The position numbers and the translations under genes were made by a program. A model generated the notes under the pieces. The model ran no database searches, was not told where the DNA came from, and worked only from the letters and a program-made list of their open reading frames with translations. 64,000 nt of DNA from Limnobaculum zhutongyuii (GTDB lineage Bacteria > Pseudomonadota > Gammaproteobacteria > Enterobacterales > Enterobacteriaceae): assembly GCF_004295645.1 (NCBI RefSeq), contig NZ_CP034752.1, forward strand, positions 3,162,001 to 3,226,000, read 5' to 3'. Below, piece after piece: positions 17,803 to 27,696 of this stretch. Every line of letters begins with the position of its first letter. The first letter of the stretch is position 1.

Positions 17803-19749
17803 TCAATAGCTACGTTTCCACTCTGAGTCAGTCATAACTATCGTTGGCTGGCTCATAAAGCTACGGTAGAACAAATCATAAGCCAATACGTTTTTCACAT
17901 AGCCACGGGTTTCATTAAACGGGATGCTTTCCACAAACGCCACCGCATCCAGACGCCCGGCACTGTTATTTAGCCAGCTATTAACCCGACTTGGGCCCGC
18001 GTTGTATGCCGCGGCAGCCAGAATACGGTTTTTGCCAAACATCTGATAAGTATGTTCCAGATAGGTTGTTCCCAACTGGATATTGGTTTCAGGATCGAGC
18101 AACTGACTGACATTATTATAACTAATAGCGCTATTACGCTGTGCAGTCTGCTTCGCCGTGGCTGGCATCAGTTGCATTAACCCACGCGCACCTACCGGTG
18201 ACTGAGCCTGTGGATTCCAGGCGCTTTCCTGACGAGCAATCGCCATAGCGAAGGACACGGTAATATCTTTATCGTTGGTTGAAGTTTTAAACATACTTGG
18301 ATAAGCCAGCGGGAAACGCTCTTCAATATGGTCCCACAGTTTAGCGACAATAGTTGCCTGAACGCTAAGGTCCGCCCAGCCTTGCTCAAAAGCGTATCGG
18401 GCTAACGCTTCCTGTTGCTGTTTTGGTAAACTCTCCACCAGATTACGCCACTCAGAGCGAGCCAGATTATCCTGATTCCAGTACATCAACTCACGTACCC
18501 GATTAACTTCAGCACGTTGGGTTAACGACTTGGTTGGTTTAACTGCGTTCTCTACCCTGACCGGATAATGTACATTCAGGCGTTGGGCCGCAACCATCGG
18601 ATAGAAACCGCGATTGCTCATTAAGTCACGCAGAATAGTCTGCCCTTCACTCTTCTTGCCTTTAGTGATTAGGCTATCGGCAAGCCAGTAGCGCCACTCA
18701 TCTTTTGCCGCATATTCAGCTGGCAAGCGGGTAATCCACTGAGCGACACCATTTTGGTCACCATTACTCAATGCCAGGCGGATACGGCGTTCAATTAAGT
18801 CACCATCGGTGCTACGAGCCACTGCGGCATCGCGCCAGCTGGCTTGCTCGCTGGTGACATTATTATTCATCAGGCGAATAGCGATGCTGCTTTCCAGCGC
18901 CTGCTTATCCTGCTGACTCATTTTTTGCGCGCTGGCGATTTGCGGTAACATCGCCCGCGCCCTTTCCACATCTTTACGGGCCGCTTTTGCGAAGGCTAAA
19001 CGCGTCTCTTCCCGGGTAAAATCGGTTGGTGAAAACTCACGGGCAAATGCATCTACGCTTAATGGATCTTTTTGTAACCGACTGAGCCCATCCCCGATGC
19101 TTTTATAGCTGGCAGGTAACTGTGAAATCAGGGCGTTAACTAATGAAGTGTTATCCTCTTCACTGGCTAAGCGAATACGCTCCAGTGTGACCAATGCCGT
19201 TTGATGACCGGCATTACGCCATTCGCCAAACAGTTTGTCACAGGAAGAAGGTAATGATTTACCGCTCAACCAAATCGTTTTGGCCTCATCAAAAGCCTGC
19301 TGGCGATTACCTGTCGCCCACTGGGCATAGTGGAAATTACAGCGAGCCGCGATAGAAGATGGCGCTTCTGCGGTAAAACTAACAATACCGTTCCAGTCCT
19401 GACGACGGGCCAGTTCATTAATAAAGTTATTTTTCAGATTGCGCGAAAGCGGCAATGCAGGGTAACGCGTTACAAACTGCCCGGCTTGTTTAACGCTTAA
19501 AGCGGTTAAATCCTGAGTCAGTTGGCGATATTCCAGATAGGGATAAAGTGGATAGCTGCTTAGCGTAGGCATCAGGCGAGAAACCTCATCCATCTGGTTA
19601 CTGTCCCATGCCATTTTCACTTGCTGATAGCGTTCGCGCTGGGCACCGAGAGAATCAGCCCATGCATTCTGAGCCGTTACGGCCACCATTAGCCCCGCTA
19701 CAAATGTACTTTTCTTGATTAAGCTGCGCCAATTTTCCGTCACAAACAT
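17803..19749 (-). CDS. slt: Soluble lytic murein transglycosylase Slt70
   Basis: Periplasmic enzyme that cleaves peptidoglycan glycan strands forming 1,6-anhydro ends. From the ATG at 19749 the protein has 648 residues (E. coli 645) and begins with a signal peptide ending AQNAWA. An alpha-superhelical region is followed by the GH23 catalytic domain, with the catalytic glutamate in ARQESAWNPQ about 145 residues from the end, GLMQLMPATAKQ and AAAYNAGPSRV. The open frame starts 31 codons earlier without a signal-like sequence, so the internal ATG is preferred. Confidence 0.95.
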   Translation of the reverse strand: MFVTENWRSLIKKSTFVAGLMVAVTAQNAWADSLGAQRERYQQVKMAWDSNQMDEVSRLMPTLSSYPLYPYLEYRQLTQDLTALSVKQAGQFVTRYPALPLSRNLKNNFINELARRQDWNGIVSFTAEAPSSIAARCNFHYAQWATGNRQQAFDEAKTIWLSGKSLPSSCDKLFGEWRNAGHQTALVTLERIRLASEEDNTSLVNALISQLPASYKSIGDGLSRLQKDPLSVDAFAREFSPTDFTREETRLAFAKAARKDVERARAMLPQIASAQKMSQQDKQALESSIAIRLMNNNVTSEQASWRDAAVARSTDGDLIERRIRLALSNGDQNGVAQWITRLPAEYAAKDEWRYWLADSLITKGKKSEGQTILRDLMSNRGFYPMVAAQRLNVHYPVRVENAVKPTKSLTQRAEVNRVRELMYWNQDNLARSEWRNLVESLPKQQQEALARYAFEQGWADLSVQATIVAKLWDHIEERFPLAYPSMFKTSTNDKDITVSFAMAIARQESAWNPQAQSPVGARGLMQLMPATAKQTAQRNSAISYNNVSQLLDPETNIQLGTTYLEHTYQMFGKNRILAAAAYNAGPSRVNSWLNNSAGRLDAVAFVESIPFNETRGYVKNVLAYDLFYRSFMSQPTIVMTDSEWKRSY

Positions 19750-20040
19750 CCTCACTTTTCCTGTCATTAAGCTATAAATATTAGCCTGCTTCAGAGCCAA
19801 CTTATTTCGCATCACACCCAATAACCACACCACGATCATCACACCAATAATAGTATAGCGTTATCATGCCGACGCCGAAAAACAGGGCTCTGAAAAAATT
19901 AATCAGATAAAAACATCATATCAATGATGAACAATTAAACTTTACCATTGCTGGCGATAGCATCTCTTTTAAAATTGCCAGAGAGCGTAATTTTATTCAG
20001 ACAATCAATTGGCCGTTTGATTCCCTCAAAAAGGCCAGAT

Positions 20041-20066
20041 AACAAAAAACCCTCCGAAGAGGGTTT
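20041..20066 (-). terminator. Terminator of the FkbM methyltransferase gene
   Basis: On the minus strand AAACCCTC-TTCG-GAGGGTTT followed by TTTTG: a tetraloop hairpin with a T-run, 25 bases beyond the stop codon. Confidence 0.8.
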
Positions 20067-20090
20067 ATATCGTACAGCAGATTAGAAATC

Positions 20091-20903
20091 TTATAACCGT
20101 TGTATAGTTAATTGGTTTTCACCGATTGTCAGCCCTAAACGCTTATTGGAATGATGCTGGGCAATACACAATTCACCAAACAGATCGACATGATATCCCA
20201 GCCCTTCAACCAGGCTCATCAACTCGTTTCTTTTAGCGATCATACCCTGCATATAATCCCCCCATACTTCGAACAAAATAGGAGGATAACCAGATTCTGA
20301 TAGCCAGTTTTTTGCCCCGGAAATAACTTCAAGTTCCAGACCTTCTACATCTATTTTAATTAAATGAGCTTTTGGCAGATTGAGACTATCTAAGGTAGCA
20401 ATACGTACTTTCTCTGAGCGAGTTTCCGGAGAAATAACAAATTGTTGTTCTATCCGAATTTCCGGATTTAAAGACAGCGCGCCCAGATTATGTGAACGAT
20501 GAGGATCTAACTGAGGAACATCTATTTCACCGTTATAATCACCAACCGCCATATTATTTGCATAACAATTAGATAAATCATTAATTAGATAATTGGCACA
20601 CAGTTGATAAAACACCTGACGCTGTGGCTCAAAAGAATAAATTCGACCATCAACTTTCTTGACATGCTGCCCCATTGGTACTGACCACGCACCTAAATTT
20701 GCGCCAACATCAACCAAAACCGGATTTTGAATTCTTTCAATTAATAGCTGTGCAATATCAAGGCAAGCCTGTTCCCATACTTTGCCTTTGCGCAGATGGG
20801 CACTAATCATGTCCGGACCGTTGGATAGTAAATAATTAGATTCACCGACTTTATATAATCCGTGAGTTATTTTCTTTTCCTGGGTCGATTTCTTTTTATT
20901 CAT
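20091..20903 (-). CDS. FkbM family SAM-dependent methyltransferase
   Basis: Predicted methyltransferase of 270 residues. The SAM-binding loop VDVGANLGAW is at 64-73, the acidic IYSFEPQRQVFYQL motif follows, and LIKIDVEGLELEV lies near 180-192, all typical for FkbM. Members methylate sugars, lipids or small metabolites; the target here is not inferable since no glycan or natural-product genes adjoin. It sits alone between slt and ettA, where E. coli has no gene, with AT-rich flanks, so it looks acquired. Confidence 0.85.
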   Translation of the reverse strand: MNKKKSTQEKKITHGLYKVGESNYLLSNGPDMISAHLRKGKVWEQACLDIAQLLIERIQNPVLVDVGANLGAWSVPMGQHVKKVDGRIYSFEPQRQVFYQLCANYLINDLSNCYANNMAVGDYNGEIDVPQLDPHRSHNLGALSLNPEIRIEQQFVISPETRSEKVRIATLDSLNLPKAHLIKIDVEGLELEVISGAKNWLSESGYPPILFEVWGDYMQGMIAKRNELMSLVEGLGYHVDLFGELCIAQHHSNKRLGLTIGENQLTIQRL

Positions 20904-21433
20904 GGGACATCCTTGTAAGGTGGCATTGCAAACGCTGAAAAATAAGGTATATATAATGCCTACAAGCGAAGCTAAGTCAATGTATTATATCTAAACACAT
21001 CAATATAAAACTCATTGAGGTATTAAAAAACAACCGGTTAGAATTAAATGATAGAAAAGAAATTTTTATTATTTAATAAATTAATTAACTCATTGGAATA
21101 ACAAGAAAACAAACAGCTACGCACTAAAATCACACCAGAAAACTTTAAAAAATCAGAACAGATATCCTCAATCTGTCGCCTGATTTCAGATGAAACCGTG
21201 TCAAACCTCACTTTGTTGCAACATTACGCGCAGATAACTGGGATAGCGCGATGAAAAGGGCTAAACTACGCCATCATAATATCCGTCGGCTAAAATACTG
21301 TTATCGCAGTCGATGGTTATCAACTGGGCTGGTCCAACAGATATCGCAGCACGAAGGGATATAGCTCGGTGATTATGTTGTATAGCGTTTACGGATAATC
21401 AAAAAACCCAGTAATTAAGAGGCTTATAATACA
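20904..21433. other. AT-rich intergenic region upstream of ettA
   Basis: 530 bases. The first 230 are very AT-rich and hold the FkbM promoter region. The rest approaches genome composition and leads into ettA. No complete gene, RNA or repeat was recognised. Confidence 0.5.
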
Positions 21434-23101
21434 GTGGCACAATACGTCTACACGATGCATCGGGTTGGGAAAGTCGTTCCCCCGAAAAGGCATATTCTGA
21501 AAAATATTTCTCTCAGTTTCTTTCCCGGCGCCAAGATTGGTGTACTGGGTTTAAACGGCGCCGGTAAATCAACCCTATTACGCATTATGGCGGGTATTGA
21601 TACCGATATTGAAGGTGAAGCACGTCCACAGCCGGGTATCAAGATTGGTTATTTACCGCAGGAACCGAAGCTAAATCCAGATCAAACCGTGCGCGAAGCG
21701 GTAGAAGAAGCGGTTAGCGAAGTGAAAAATGCGCTAACCCGTTTAGATGAAATCTATGCCGCCTATGCTGAACCCGATGCTGATTTTGACAAGCTGGCAA
21801 AACAGCAGGGTGAGATGGAAGCGATTATTCAATCTCACGATGGTCATAACCTCGATAACCAATTGGAACGTGCGGCTGATGCTCTGCGTTTACCGCCCTG
21901 GGATGCCAAAGTAGAGCACCTGTCCGGGGGTGAACGTCGCCGTGTAGCACTGTGTCGTCTGCTGCTGGAAAAACCAGATATGCTGCTGCTCGACGAACCA
22001 ACTAACCACCTTGATGCCGAATCTGTTGCCTGGCTGGAACGCTTCCTCCACGACTATGAAGGTACCGTGGTTGCGATTACCCATGACCGTTACTTCCTGG
22101 ATAACGTTGCCGGTTGGATCCTTGAACTTGACCGTGGTGAAGGTATTCCATGGGAAGGTAACTACTCTTCGTGGCTGGAACAAAAAGATAAGCGACTGGA
22201 ACAAGAAGCCTCTTCTGAAGCCGCTCGTCGTAAGTCGATTGAAAAAGAATTGGAATGGGTTCGTCAGAATCCTAAAGGTCGTCAGGCCAAGAGCAAGGCG
22301 CGTCTTGCTCGCTTTGACGAACTGAACAACGTTGAGTATCAAAAACGTAATGAAACCAGCGAACTGTTCATTCCACCGGGTCCTCGCATTGGTGATAAAG
22401 TGTTGGAAGTCAGTAATCTGACCAAATCCTATGGCGACCGTATGCTGATTGACGATCTGTCTTTCGCGATTCCGAAGGGTGCTATCGTCGGTATCATCGG
22501 TCCTAACGGTGCCGGTAAATCCACCCTGTTCCGTATGATTTCACAGCAAGAGCAGCCTGACAGCGGGTCCATTATTCTGGGTGAAACCGTGAAGCTGGCT
22601 TCTGTGGATCAGTTCCGCGACAGTATGGACAACAGCAAGACCGTATGGGAAGAAGTTTCCGGTGGTCTGGATATCATGAAGATTGGTAACTTTGAATTAC
22701 CAAGTCGCGCTTATGTAGGCCGCTTCAACTTTAAAGGTACCGATCAGGGCAAGCGCGTTGGCGAACTGTCCGGTGGTGAACGTGGTCGTCTGCATCTGGC
22801 TAAACTATTGCAGGTTGGCGGCAACATGTTACTGCTCGATGAACCGACCAACGACCTGGATATTGAAACCCTGCGTGCGTTAGAAAACGCCCTGTTGGAG
22901 TTCCCAGGTTGTGCGATGGTTATTTCCCATGACCGCTGGTTCCTTGACCGTATTGCCACTCATATTCTGGACTACGGCGATGAAGGTAAAGTTGAGTTCT
23001 TCGAAGGTAACTTTACTGAATACGAAGAGTGGAAGAAACGCACCATGGGGGCTGAAGCTCTGGAACCACATCGTATTAAGTATAAGAAGATCGCCAAGTA
23101 G
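21434..23101 (+). CDS. ettA: Energy-dependent translational throttle protein EttA
   Basis: ABC-F ATPase that binds the ribosomal E site and gates entry into elongation according to the ATP/ADP ratio. 555 residues, equal to E. coli EttA (YjjK). First Walker A GLNGAGKST at 39-47, first signature LSGGERRRVALCRL, Walker B LLLDEPTNHLDAE, then the charged linker (P-site tRNA interaction motif) and a second cassette with GPNGAGKST. No membrane segment. It starts with GTG at 21434 (MAQYVYTMHR), preceded by AAGAGG at a longer than usual spacing. Confidence 0.97.
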   Translation: MAQYVYTMHRVGKVVPPKRHILKNISLSFFPGAKIGVLGLNGAGKSTLLRIMAGIDTDIEGEARPQPGIKIGYLPQEPKLNPDQTVREAVEEAVSEVKNALTRLDEIYAAYAEPDADFDKLAKQQGEMEAIIQSHDGHNLDNQLERAADALRLPPWDAKVEHLSGGERRRVALCRLLLEKPDMLLLDEPTNHLDAESVAWLERFLHDYEGTVVAITHDRYFLDNVAGWILELDRGEGIPWEGNYSSWLEQKDKRLEQEASSEAARRKSIEKELEWVRQNPKGRQAKSKARLARFDELNNVEYQKRNETSELFIPPGPRIGDKVLEVSNLTKSYGDRMLIDDLSFAIPKGAIVGIIGPNGAGKSTLFRMISQQEQPDSGSIILGETVKLASVDQFRDSMDNSKTVWEEVSGGLDIMKIGNFELPSRAYVGRFNFKGTDQGKRVGELSGGERGRLHLAKLLQVGGNMLLLDEPTNDLDIETLRALENALLEFPGCAMVISHDRWFLDRIATHILDYGDEGKVEFFEGNFTEYEEWKKRTMGAEALEPHRIKYKKIAK

Positions 23102-23129
23102 TTCTGGTCTATTCTTATTGTAAGTGTTG

Positions 23130-23160
23130 TTGATAGGGCCCCGGAATGGGGCTTTATCAA
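23130..23160 (+). terminator. Hairpin, probable terminator of ettA
   Basis: 13-pair stem between 23130-23142 and 23148-23160 (TTGATAGGGCCCC with GGGGCTTTATCAA, two G-U pairs), loop of five bases. It is followed by TAGAATTGTTG, a weak T-tract. Confidence 0.55.
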
Positions 23161-23168
23161 TAGAATTG

Positions 23169-23330
23169 TTGGATATTCCGGCCGTAAGAGCAAAATAGTT
23201 ATATTGCCATTGTGCTCGGCCGGTAAACAATTCGTACTTAGCACCAGAGCGCGTCGGGCCTAGGCTGCCTACGGGCACTTCGTTGGCTTACGCCAAGTCG
23301 ACCCCCACGGCACCCTCTCCCTCCGATTAA
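23169..23330 (+). repeat. Family I structured repeat, copy B
   Basis: Starts TTGGATATTCCGGCCGTAA. Core stem CCGGCCG / CGGCCGG with an inner AGCA/TGCT pairing, then CGTACTTAGC, GTCGGGCCTAGG, and a 3' hairpin TTGGC-TTAC-GCCAA. It lies directly after ettA, at the left edge of the accessory segment. Confidence 0.85.
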
Positions 23331-23377
23331 TTTCCGTCAGTTCTCTAATAAATTTATTAATACTATCCGGAGCCACT

Positions 23378-24031
23378 ATGCCAAAAACCGTCTTAATACT
23401 TGGAGCCAGTGGGCTTATTGGTAGCCTGTTACTTCGTATGCTGGAATCCGATTCCCGTATTGCCCGCATTTATGCGCCAAGTCGCCGTCCGCTATCGGGA
23501 GTTGCTTCAAAGGTGGTGAATTCGGTTGGTGATGATTTACAGGCACTATTGGATGGGCTGACAGAACCGGTTGATATGGCTTTTTGTTGCCTTGGCAGCA
23601 CGATAAAAACGGCTGGCAGTCGTGAGGCCTTTCACTTTAGTGATGTAACTTTGCCGGTACATGGCGGCAAAACCGCTCTGCGGTTGGGGGCGACTCACTA
23701 TCTGGTGGTCAGCGCAATCGGTGCCAATGCTAAATCATGGTTCTTCTATAATCGAACCAAAGGTGAAATGGAACAGAGTCTGATGGCTCAACACTGGCCT
23801 CATTTAACCATTGCCCGTCCCTCAATGTTACTTGGCGATCGACCAACTCCACGAGCAAATGAGCTGATTGCGGCCCCAATATTTAAACTATTTCCCGGAA
23901 AGTGGAAATCAATTCAGGCAAGTGATGTCGCTAAAGTTCTCTGGATGCGAGCTTTTGCTCCTGCTTCAACGGCTATTGAAATCATTCAGTCTGATAAATT
24001 GCGAGAAAAAGCGGCGGAAAATCAGATTTAG
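23378..24031 (+). CDS. NAD(P)-binding atypical SDR oxidoreductase
   Basis: 217-residue Rossmann protein with the N-terminal nucleotide motif GASGLIG at 9-15 and the segments FCCLGSTIKTAGS, VVSAIGANAKSWFFYNRTKGEME and TIARPSMLLG. This pattern is that of atypical short-chain dehydrogenases acting as NADPH-binding reductases. The YNRTKGEME piece carries the tyrosine and lysine. Substrate unknown. It converges with the LysR gene, the stops overlapping by four bases. Confidence 0.82.
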   Translation: MPKTVLILGASGLIGSLLLRMLESDSRIARIYAPSRRPLSGVASKVVNSVGDDLQALLDGLTEPVDMAFCCLGSTIKTAGSREAFHFSDVTLPVHGGKTALRLGATHYLVVSAIGANAKSWFFYNRTKGEMEQSLMAQHWPHLTIARPSMLLGDRPTPRANELIAAPIFKLFPGKWKSIQASDVAKVLWMRAFAPASTAIEIIQSDKLREKAAENQI

Positions 24032-24939
24032 CGTTTTGCTTTTGGTCCCGTGGCATATTCGGCTACCAGAGGATGAGACATCACCGCTTCAACAAAGCGT
24101 TCCAGCGCGGGCATATTTAATGTGCGATTAGGATAAACCAGATAAAGCTCGTTTCCTTCCGCGCGCCACTCCTCCAGCACCGGTTGTAATAATCCCTGCT
24201 TAACCACTTCTGTCGCCAGAAATGACGGCAGAAACGTGATGCCAGCACCCGCTATCGCGCACTGACGGGCGTACAGTAAATTGTCAGTCACATGATGTGC
24301 CGTCTGCAGCCAGCGATAGGTTTCATCCCCCTTTCGCAACCAACACTCTGACCAGGCTCGGTGAGTAATACAGCGATGTTGTTGCAGCTGACTGGGGTGA
24401 GTGACTGGCTCCGCCTGTGATAAATATTGCGGCGAAGCCAGCAAATAACGGGGATACAGGCCAAGAAAGCGGCCAATTAGCGTAGAGTCCTGCGGTTTTC
24501 CGGTGCGGATACCCATATCAAATCCCGCCCCGACCAGATCGGTTACCGTATCTGAAACATAAACTTCTATCGATACCTCAGGGTAACGCAACTGAAAATC
24601 GGTCACGATAGGCGCTAACAGCGTTACCGCCAGCCCTGCCGGTGCAGTGATTCTCACTCTGCCACTGGGCGATGCCTTCAACATTTGCAGCGACTGACTG
24701 GCTCGTTCCGATGCTTGTATCATCTCCTGACAGTGAACCAGATAGCGCTCTCCGGCAAAGGTTAGGCTTAACTGTCGGGTAGTTCTCATCAGCAAACGCA
24801 ATCCCAGTTGCTGCTCCAGATGACTGATTCGCTGACTGACGCTCGATTTCGGCAGCCCTGCTCGTTTAGCTGCGGCGGTAAAACTACCGGTTTCCACTAC
24901 CAGAGTAAATAACGCCATATCCTGCAATTGTTTAAACAC
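24028..24939 (-). CDS. LysR family transcriptional regulator
   Basis: 303-residue LysR-type regulator with an N-terminal winged helix (GSFTAAAKRAGLPKSSVSQR, residues 19-38, then LEQQLGLRLLMRTTRQLSLT) and a C-terminal periplasmic-binding-like effector domain. It is divergent from the alcohol dehydrogenase gene 105 bases away, the usual arrangement in which a LysR protein controls its divergent neighbour. The inducer is unknown. Confidence 0.9.
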   Translation of the reverse strand: MFKQLQDMALFTLVVETGSFTAAAKRAGLPKSSVSQRISHLEQQLGLRLLMRTTRQLSLTFAGERYLVHCQEMIQASERASQSLQMLKASPSGRVRITAPAGLAVTLLAPIVTDFQLRYPEVSIEVYVSDTVTDLVGAGFDMGIRTGKPQDSTLIGRFLGLYPRYLLASPQYLSQAEPVTHPSQLQQHRCITHRAWSECWLRKGDETYRWLQTAHHVTDNLLYARQCAIAGAGITFLPSFLATEVVKQGLLQPVLEEWRAEGNELYLVYPNRTLNMPALERFVEAVMSHPLVAEYATGPKAKR

Positions 24940-25044
24940 TATTGTTCACCATAGATAAACAGTTTGTTTGTCAAATTTCATCTTATCACTTTTTATTTGT
25001 ACCGCTAGACTGAATGCCAATTACTATCCTGAAAGGAATATCCC

Positions 25045-26046
25045 ATGTCCAAATATGCTATCGCTGTCGATCCGGCAAACCCGCAACAATTTATTCAGAT
25101 TCCGGTGCCTGAAGCGACTCCGGGCGAGTTTGATCTGCTGGTTGAAGTCAAAGCGATTGCCATGAACCCGGTAGATACTAAAGTTCATGCCGGTTTGAAG
25201 AAAAATGGTTTACCGCAACCTCGCATTCTGGGCTGGGATGCGACGGGTATCGTCGTCGCGGTTGGTCCTAAAGCGACGGGTTTTGCTCCAGGTGACGAAG
25301 TCTGGTATGCCGGAGATATCACCCGCTCAGGCAGCAATACTACCCATCAACTGATTGATTCTCGTATTGTCGGCCATAAACCAAAATCTCTGAATTGGGT
25401 AGAGTCTGCTGCGATCCCGCTTACCGCACTAACCGCATGGGAAGGTCTGTTTGAACATCTGAAAATTCAGGATGCCGACAGTGATAAGACCCTGTTGATT
25501 ATTGGCGGTGCCGGTGGCGTTGGTTCATTAGCCATTCCGCTGGCAGCGTTACGCAGCAAAGTACGCATTATTGCGACCGCTTCCCGACCTGAGTCAGCTA
25601 AATGGTGTCTGGAACGTGGTGCCGATCTGACCGTTGATTACCGCAATCTGCAAGAGAACCTGTTAAAGCACGATATTAAGCAGGTTGACTATATTTTCTG
25701 TCTGAACGATACCGATGGCCACTGGAAATCCATGAGTGAAGTTATCGCGCCGTTTGGTCATATTTGCTCAATCGTAGAAAGCGCCCAGCCGCTGGAACAA
25801 TCACTGATTCGTTCTAAAGGTGTTGCCCTGCACTGGGAACTGATGTTTACCCGCAGTATGTACCAAACACCAGATATGGCGGAGCAGGGTCGTATTCTGC
25901 AGCAGGTAGCCAATATGATTGATAAAGGCTATCTGAAAGGTACCTTGAATACTACGTTACATGGCCTTAGCGTAGAGACAATCACTCAAGCTCATGCGAA
26001 GCAGTTGGAAGGTCATATGACGGGTAAGATAGCGATTGAGTTTTAG
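25045..26046 (+). CDS. Zinc-type alcohol dehydrogenase-like / quinone oxidoreductase family protein
   Basis: 333-residue medium-chain dehydrogenase/reductase. An N-terminal GroES-like domain (AIAMNPVDTKVHAG, GWDATGIVVAVG) is followed by the cofactor motif GGAGGVGS at 154-161. The zinc ligands of true alcohol dehydrogenases are not evident, which fits the zinc-free NADPH quinone oxidoreductase branch. GAAAGGAA precedes the ATG. Likely target of the divergent LysR regulator; substrate unknown. Confidence 0.88.
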   Translation: MSKYAIAVDPANPQQFIQIPVPEATPGEFDLLVEVKAIAMNPVDTKVHAGLKKNGLPQPRILGWDATGIVVAVGPKATGFAPGDEVWYAGDITRSGSNTTHQLIDSRIVGHKPKSLNWVESAAIPLTALTAWEGLFEHLKIQDADSDKTLLIIGGAGGVGSLAIPLAALRSKVRIIATASRPESAKWCLERGADLTVDYRNLQENLLKHDIKQVDYIFCLNDTDGHWKSMSEVIAPFGHICSIVESAQPLEQSLIRSKGVALHWELMFTRSMYQTPDMAEQGRILQQVANMIDKGYLKGTLNTTLHGLSVETITQAHAKQLEGHMTGKIAIEF

Positions 26047-26065
26047 TTTGTTGTTGAGTATTTGA

Positions 26066-26226
26066 TGAATCAGCATTGATGGATATTCCGGCCGTAATAG
26101 CAAAGTGTTCATATTATCTTTGTGCTCGGCCGGAAGACCATCTGTACTTGGCTGAGGAGCCTGTCGGGCCTACCTTTCCTGGGGGGCGGTTAGCCTGTAA
26201 AGCTGTCCCGACGATTGACTATTTTT
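26066..26226 (+). repeat. Family I structured repeat, copy C
   Basis: GAATCAGCA, then GGATATTCCGGCCGTAA, stem CCGGCCG / CGGCCGG, followed by AAGACCATCTGTACTTGGC, GTCGGGCC and the end CGATTGACTA. The 3' part matches copy A (CCATCTGTACTT, CGATTGACTA). It separates the SDR/LysR/dehydrogenase module from the ygc module. Confidence 0.85.
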
Positions 26227-26368
26227 TAATTTGATCAAGACATCCCGAATACATCTTTCTTCGCGTCATTCACACTAATTACTAATTCTATCAATCTATT
26301 ATCTCCATATATTTTCTGGTTTTCGCTGGAATAATTCCTGCCTGCATCAATAAACCACCATAGTCAGA

Positions 26369-26377
26369 TGGTATAAT
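26369..26377 (+). promoter_or_regulatory. Extended -10 promoter of ygcNOP
   Basis: TGGTATAAT is a consensus extended -10 (TGn TATAAT) 32 bases before the ygcN ATG. No good -35 is present, as expected for this promoter class. Confidence 0.55.
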
Positions 26378-26409
26378 CAGGTTCTGATTTGGCTTAGCGG
26401 GATGCGTTA

Positions 26410-27696
26410 ATGGACGACAAATTCGACGTCATCATTATCGGTGGTGGGATTGCTGGCTGTACCAGTGCGTTATTACTGGCTCGGGCAGGAGTGAATGTCT
26501 TGCTGCTGGAGCGCGCGGAGCAGGCCGGAGGCAAGAATATCTCCGGAGGTCGCCTTTATAGTTATAGTCTTGAAACCATTCTGCCTGGGTTTGCTCAATC
26601 AGCGCCCGTTGAACGACAGATCGCTCAGGAAAAACTTAGCCTGCTGACCCATGAATCCAGTGTCACTATGGATTATCGTCACCCTGAATTTGCTCAGGAT
26701 GCCACTTCCTATTCGGTGCTGCGAGCCCGTTTTGATCCCTGGTTAATGGAACAGGCTCAAAATGCGGGAGCTCAATGTTTAACCGGCGTTCAGGTAGATG
26801 CCCTGATTCAGGAAAATGGCGCTGTTTGTGGCATTCAGATCGGTGAAGACCGACTGGATGCACGCGTAGTTGTTCTGGCTGAAGGGGCTAACTCCCTGTT
26901 GGCGGAACAACATCAGTTAGTTAAAAAACCTCAGCCCCATACTATGGGAATTGGCGTTAAAGAGGTGTTGGCCCTTCCCCAATCTCGTCTTGAAGAACGT
27001 TTTTCACTGGAAAATAATCAGGGTACCGCCTGGCTGTTCGCTGGTGAAGCTATCGCAGGAAAAGCCGGCGGTGGTTTTTTATATACCAATCGCGATACGC
27101 TCTCCCTAGGATTAGTCTGTAATTTGTCAGTTGTGAGCAACGGAAAAAACACCTTGCCGCAGATGCTGGAAAATTTTAAACAACATCCGCTGCTGCGCCC
27201 GTTGCTGAAAGAGACTGAACTATTGGAATATGGTGCACACCTGATTCCTGAAGGGGGAATCAATGCACTTAACCCGCCGTTTGGTGCTGGCTACCTGATT
27301 GCCGGTGATGCCGCCGGATTTTGTGTAAACGCGGGTCACACTGTTCGGGGCATGGATCTGGCAGTTATCAGTGCACAGGCCGTGGCAAATACTCTGACAG
27401 TCGCGCTACAAAAGGATGACTTCAGCACAACATCGCTGGCGACTTACCAAGCCCATCTGGAAAACAGCACCCTCTGGGCAGTGTTAAAACAGTACCGCTC
27501 ACTACCTGATACCCTGTTACAAAATCCGCGCTATTTTGCCGAATATCCGCAAATGACCAGTGATATTTTACGTGAGCTGTTTGAAATTAATCGCCATCCT
27601 GCACCACCTCTGCGCAGCATTTTGTGGAAACATGCCCGCCGGGCGGGCCTGATAACGCTGTTTAAAGATTTAATCAGAGGAGCACGCAGCCTGTGA
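26410..27696 (+). CDS. ygcN: FixC-like flavoprotein, putative ETF:quinone oxidoreductase (YgcN)
   Basis: 428-residue FAD protein of the FixC/ETF-QO family. FAD dinucleotide motif GGGIAGC at 11-17, ERAEQAGGKNISGG shortly after, and the second FAD motif YLIAGDAAGFCVNAGHTVRG. It would take electrons from the ETF encoded by ygcQR and pass them, with the ferredoxin YgcO, to the quinone pool. The stop overlaps the ygcO start, so the two are coupled. Confidence 0.92.
   Translation: MDDKFDVIIIGGGIAGCTSALLLARAGVNVLLLERAEQAGGKNISGGRLYSYSLETILPGFAQSAPVERQIAQEKLSLLTHESSVTMDYRHPEFAQDATSYSVLRARFDPWLMEQAQNAGAQCLTGVQVDALIQENGAVCGIQIGEDRLDARVVVLAEGANSLLAEQHQLVKKPQPHTMGIGVKEVLALPQSRLEERFSLENNQGTAWLFAGEAIAGKAGGGFLYTNRDTLSLGLVCNLSVVSNGKNTLPQMLENFKQHPLLRPLLKETELLEYGAHLIPEGGINALNPPFGAGYLIAGDAAGFCVNAGHTVRGMDLAVISAQAVANTLTVALQKDDFSTTSLATYQAHLENSTLWAVLKQYRSLPDTLLQNPRYFAEYPQMTSDILRELFEINRHPAPPLRSILWKHARRAGLITLFKDLIRGARSL

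Noticed and set aside
21890..22342. 150-codon minus-strand frame inside ettA
   Set aside because: Antisense shadow of a highly conserved gene.
22880..23278. Minus-strand frame covering the end of ettA and family I copy B
   Set aside because: It runs antisense through ettA and into a structured repeat, with no recognisable domain.
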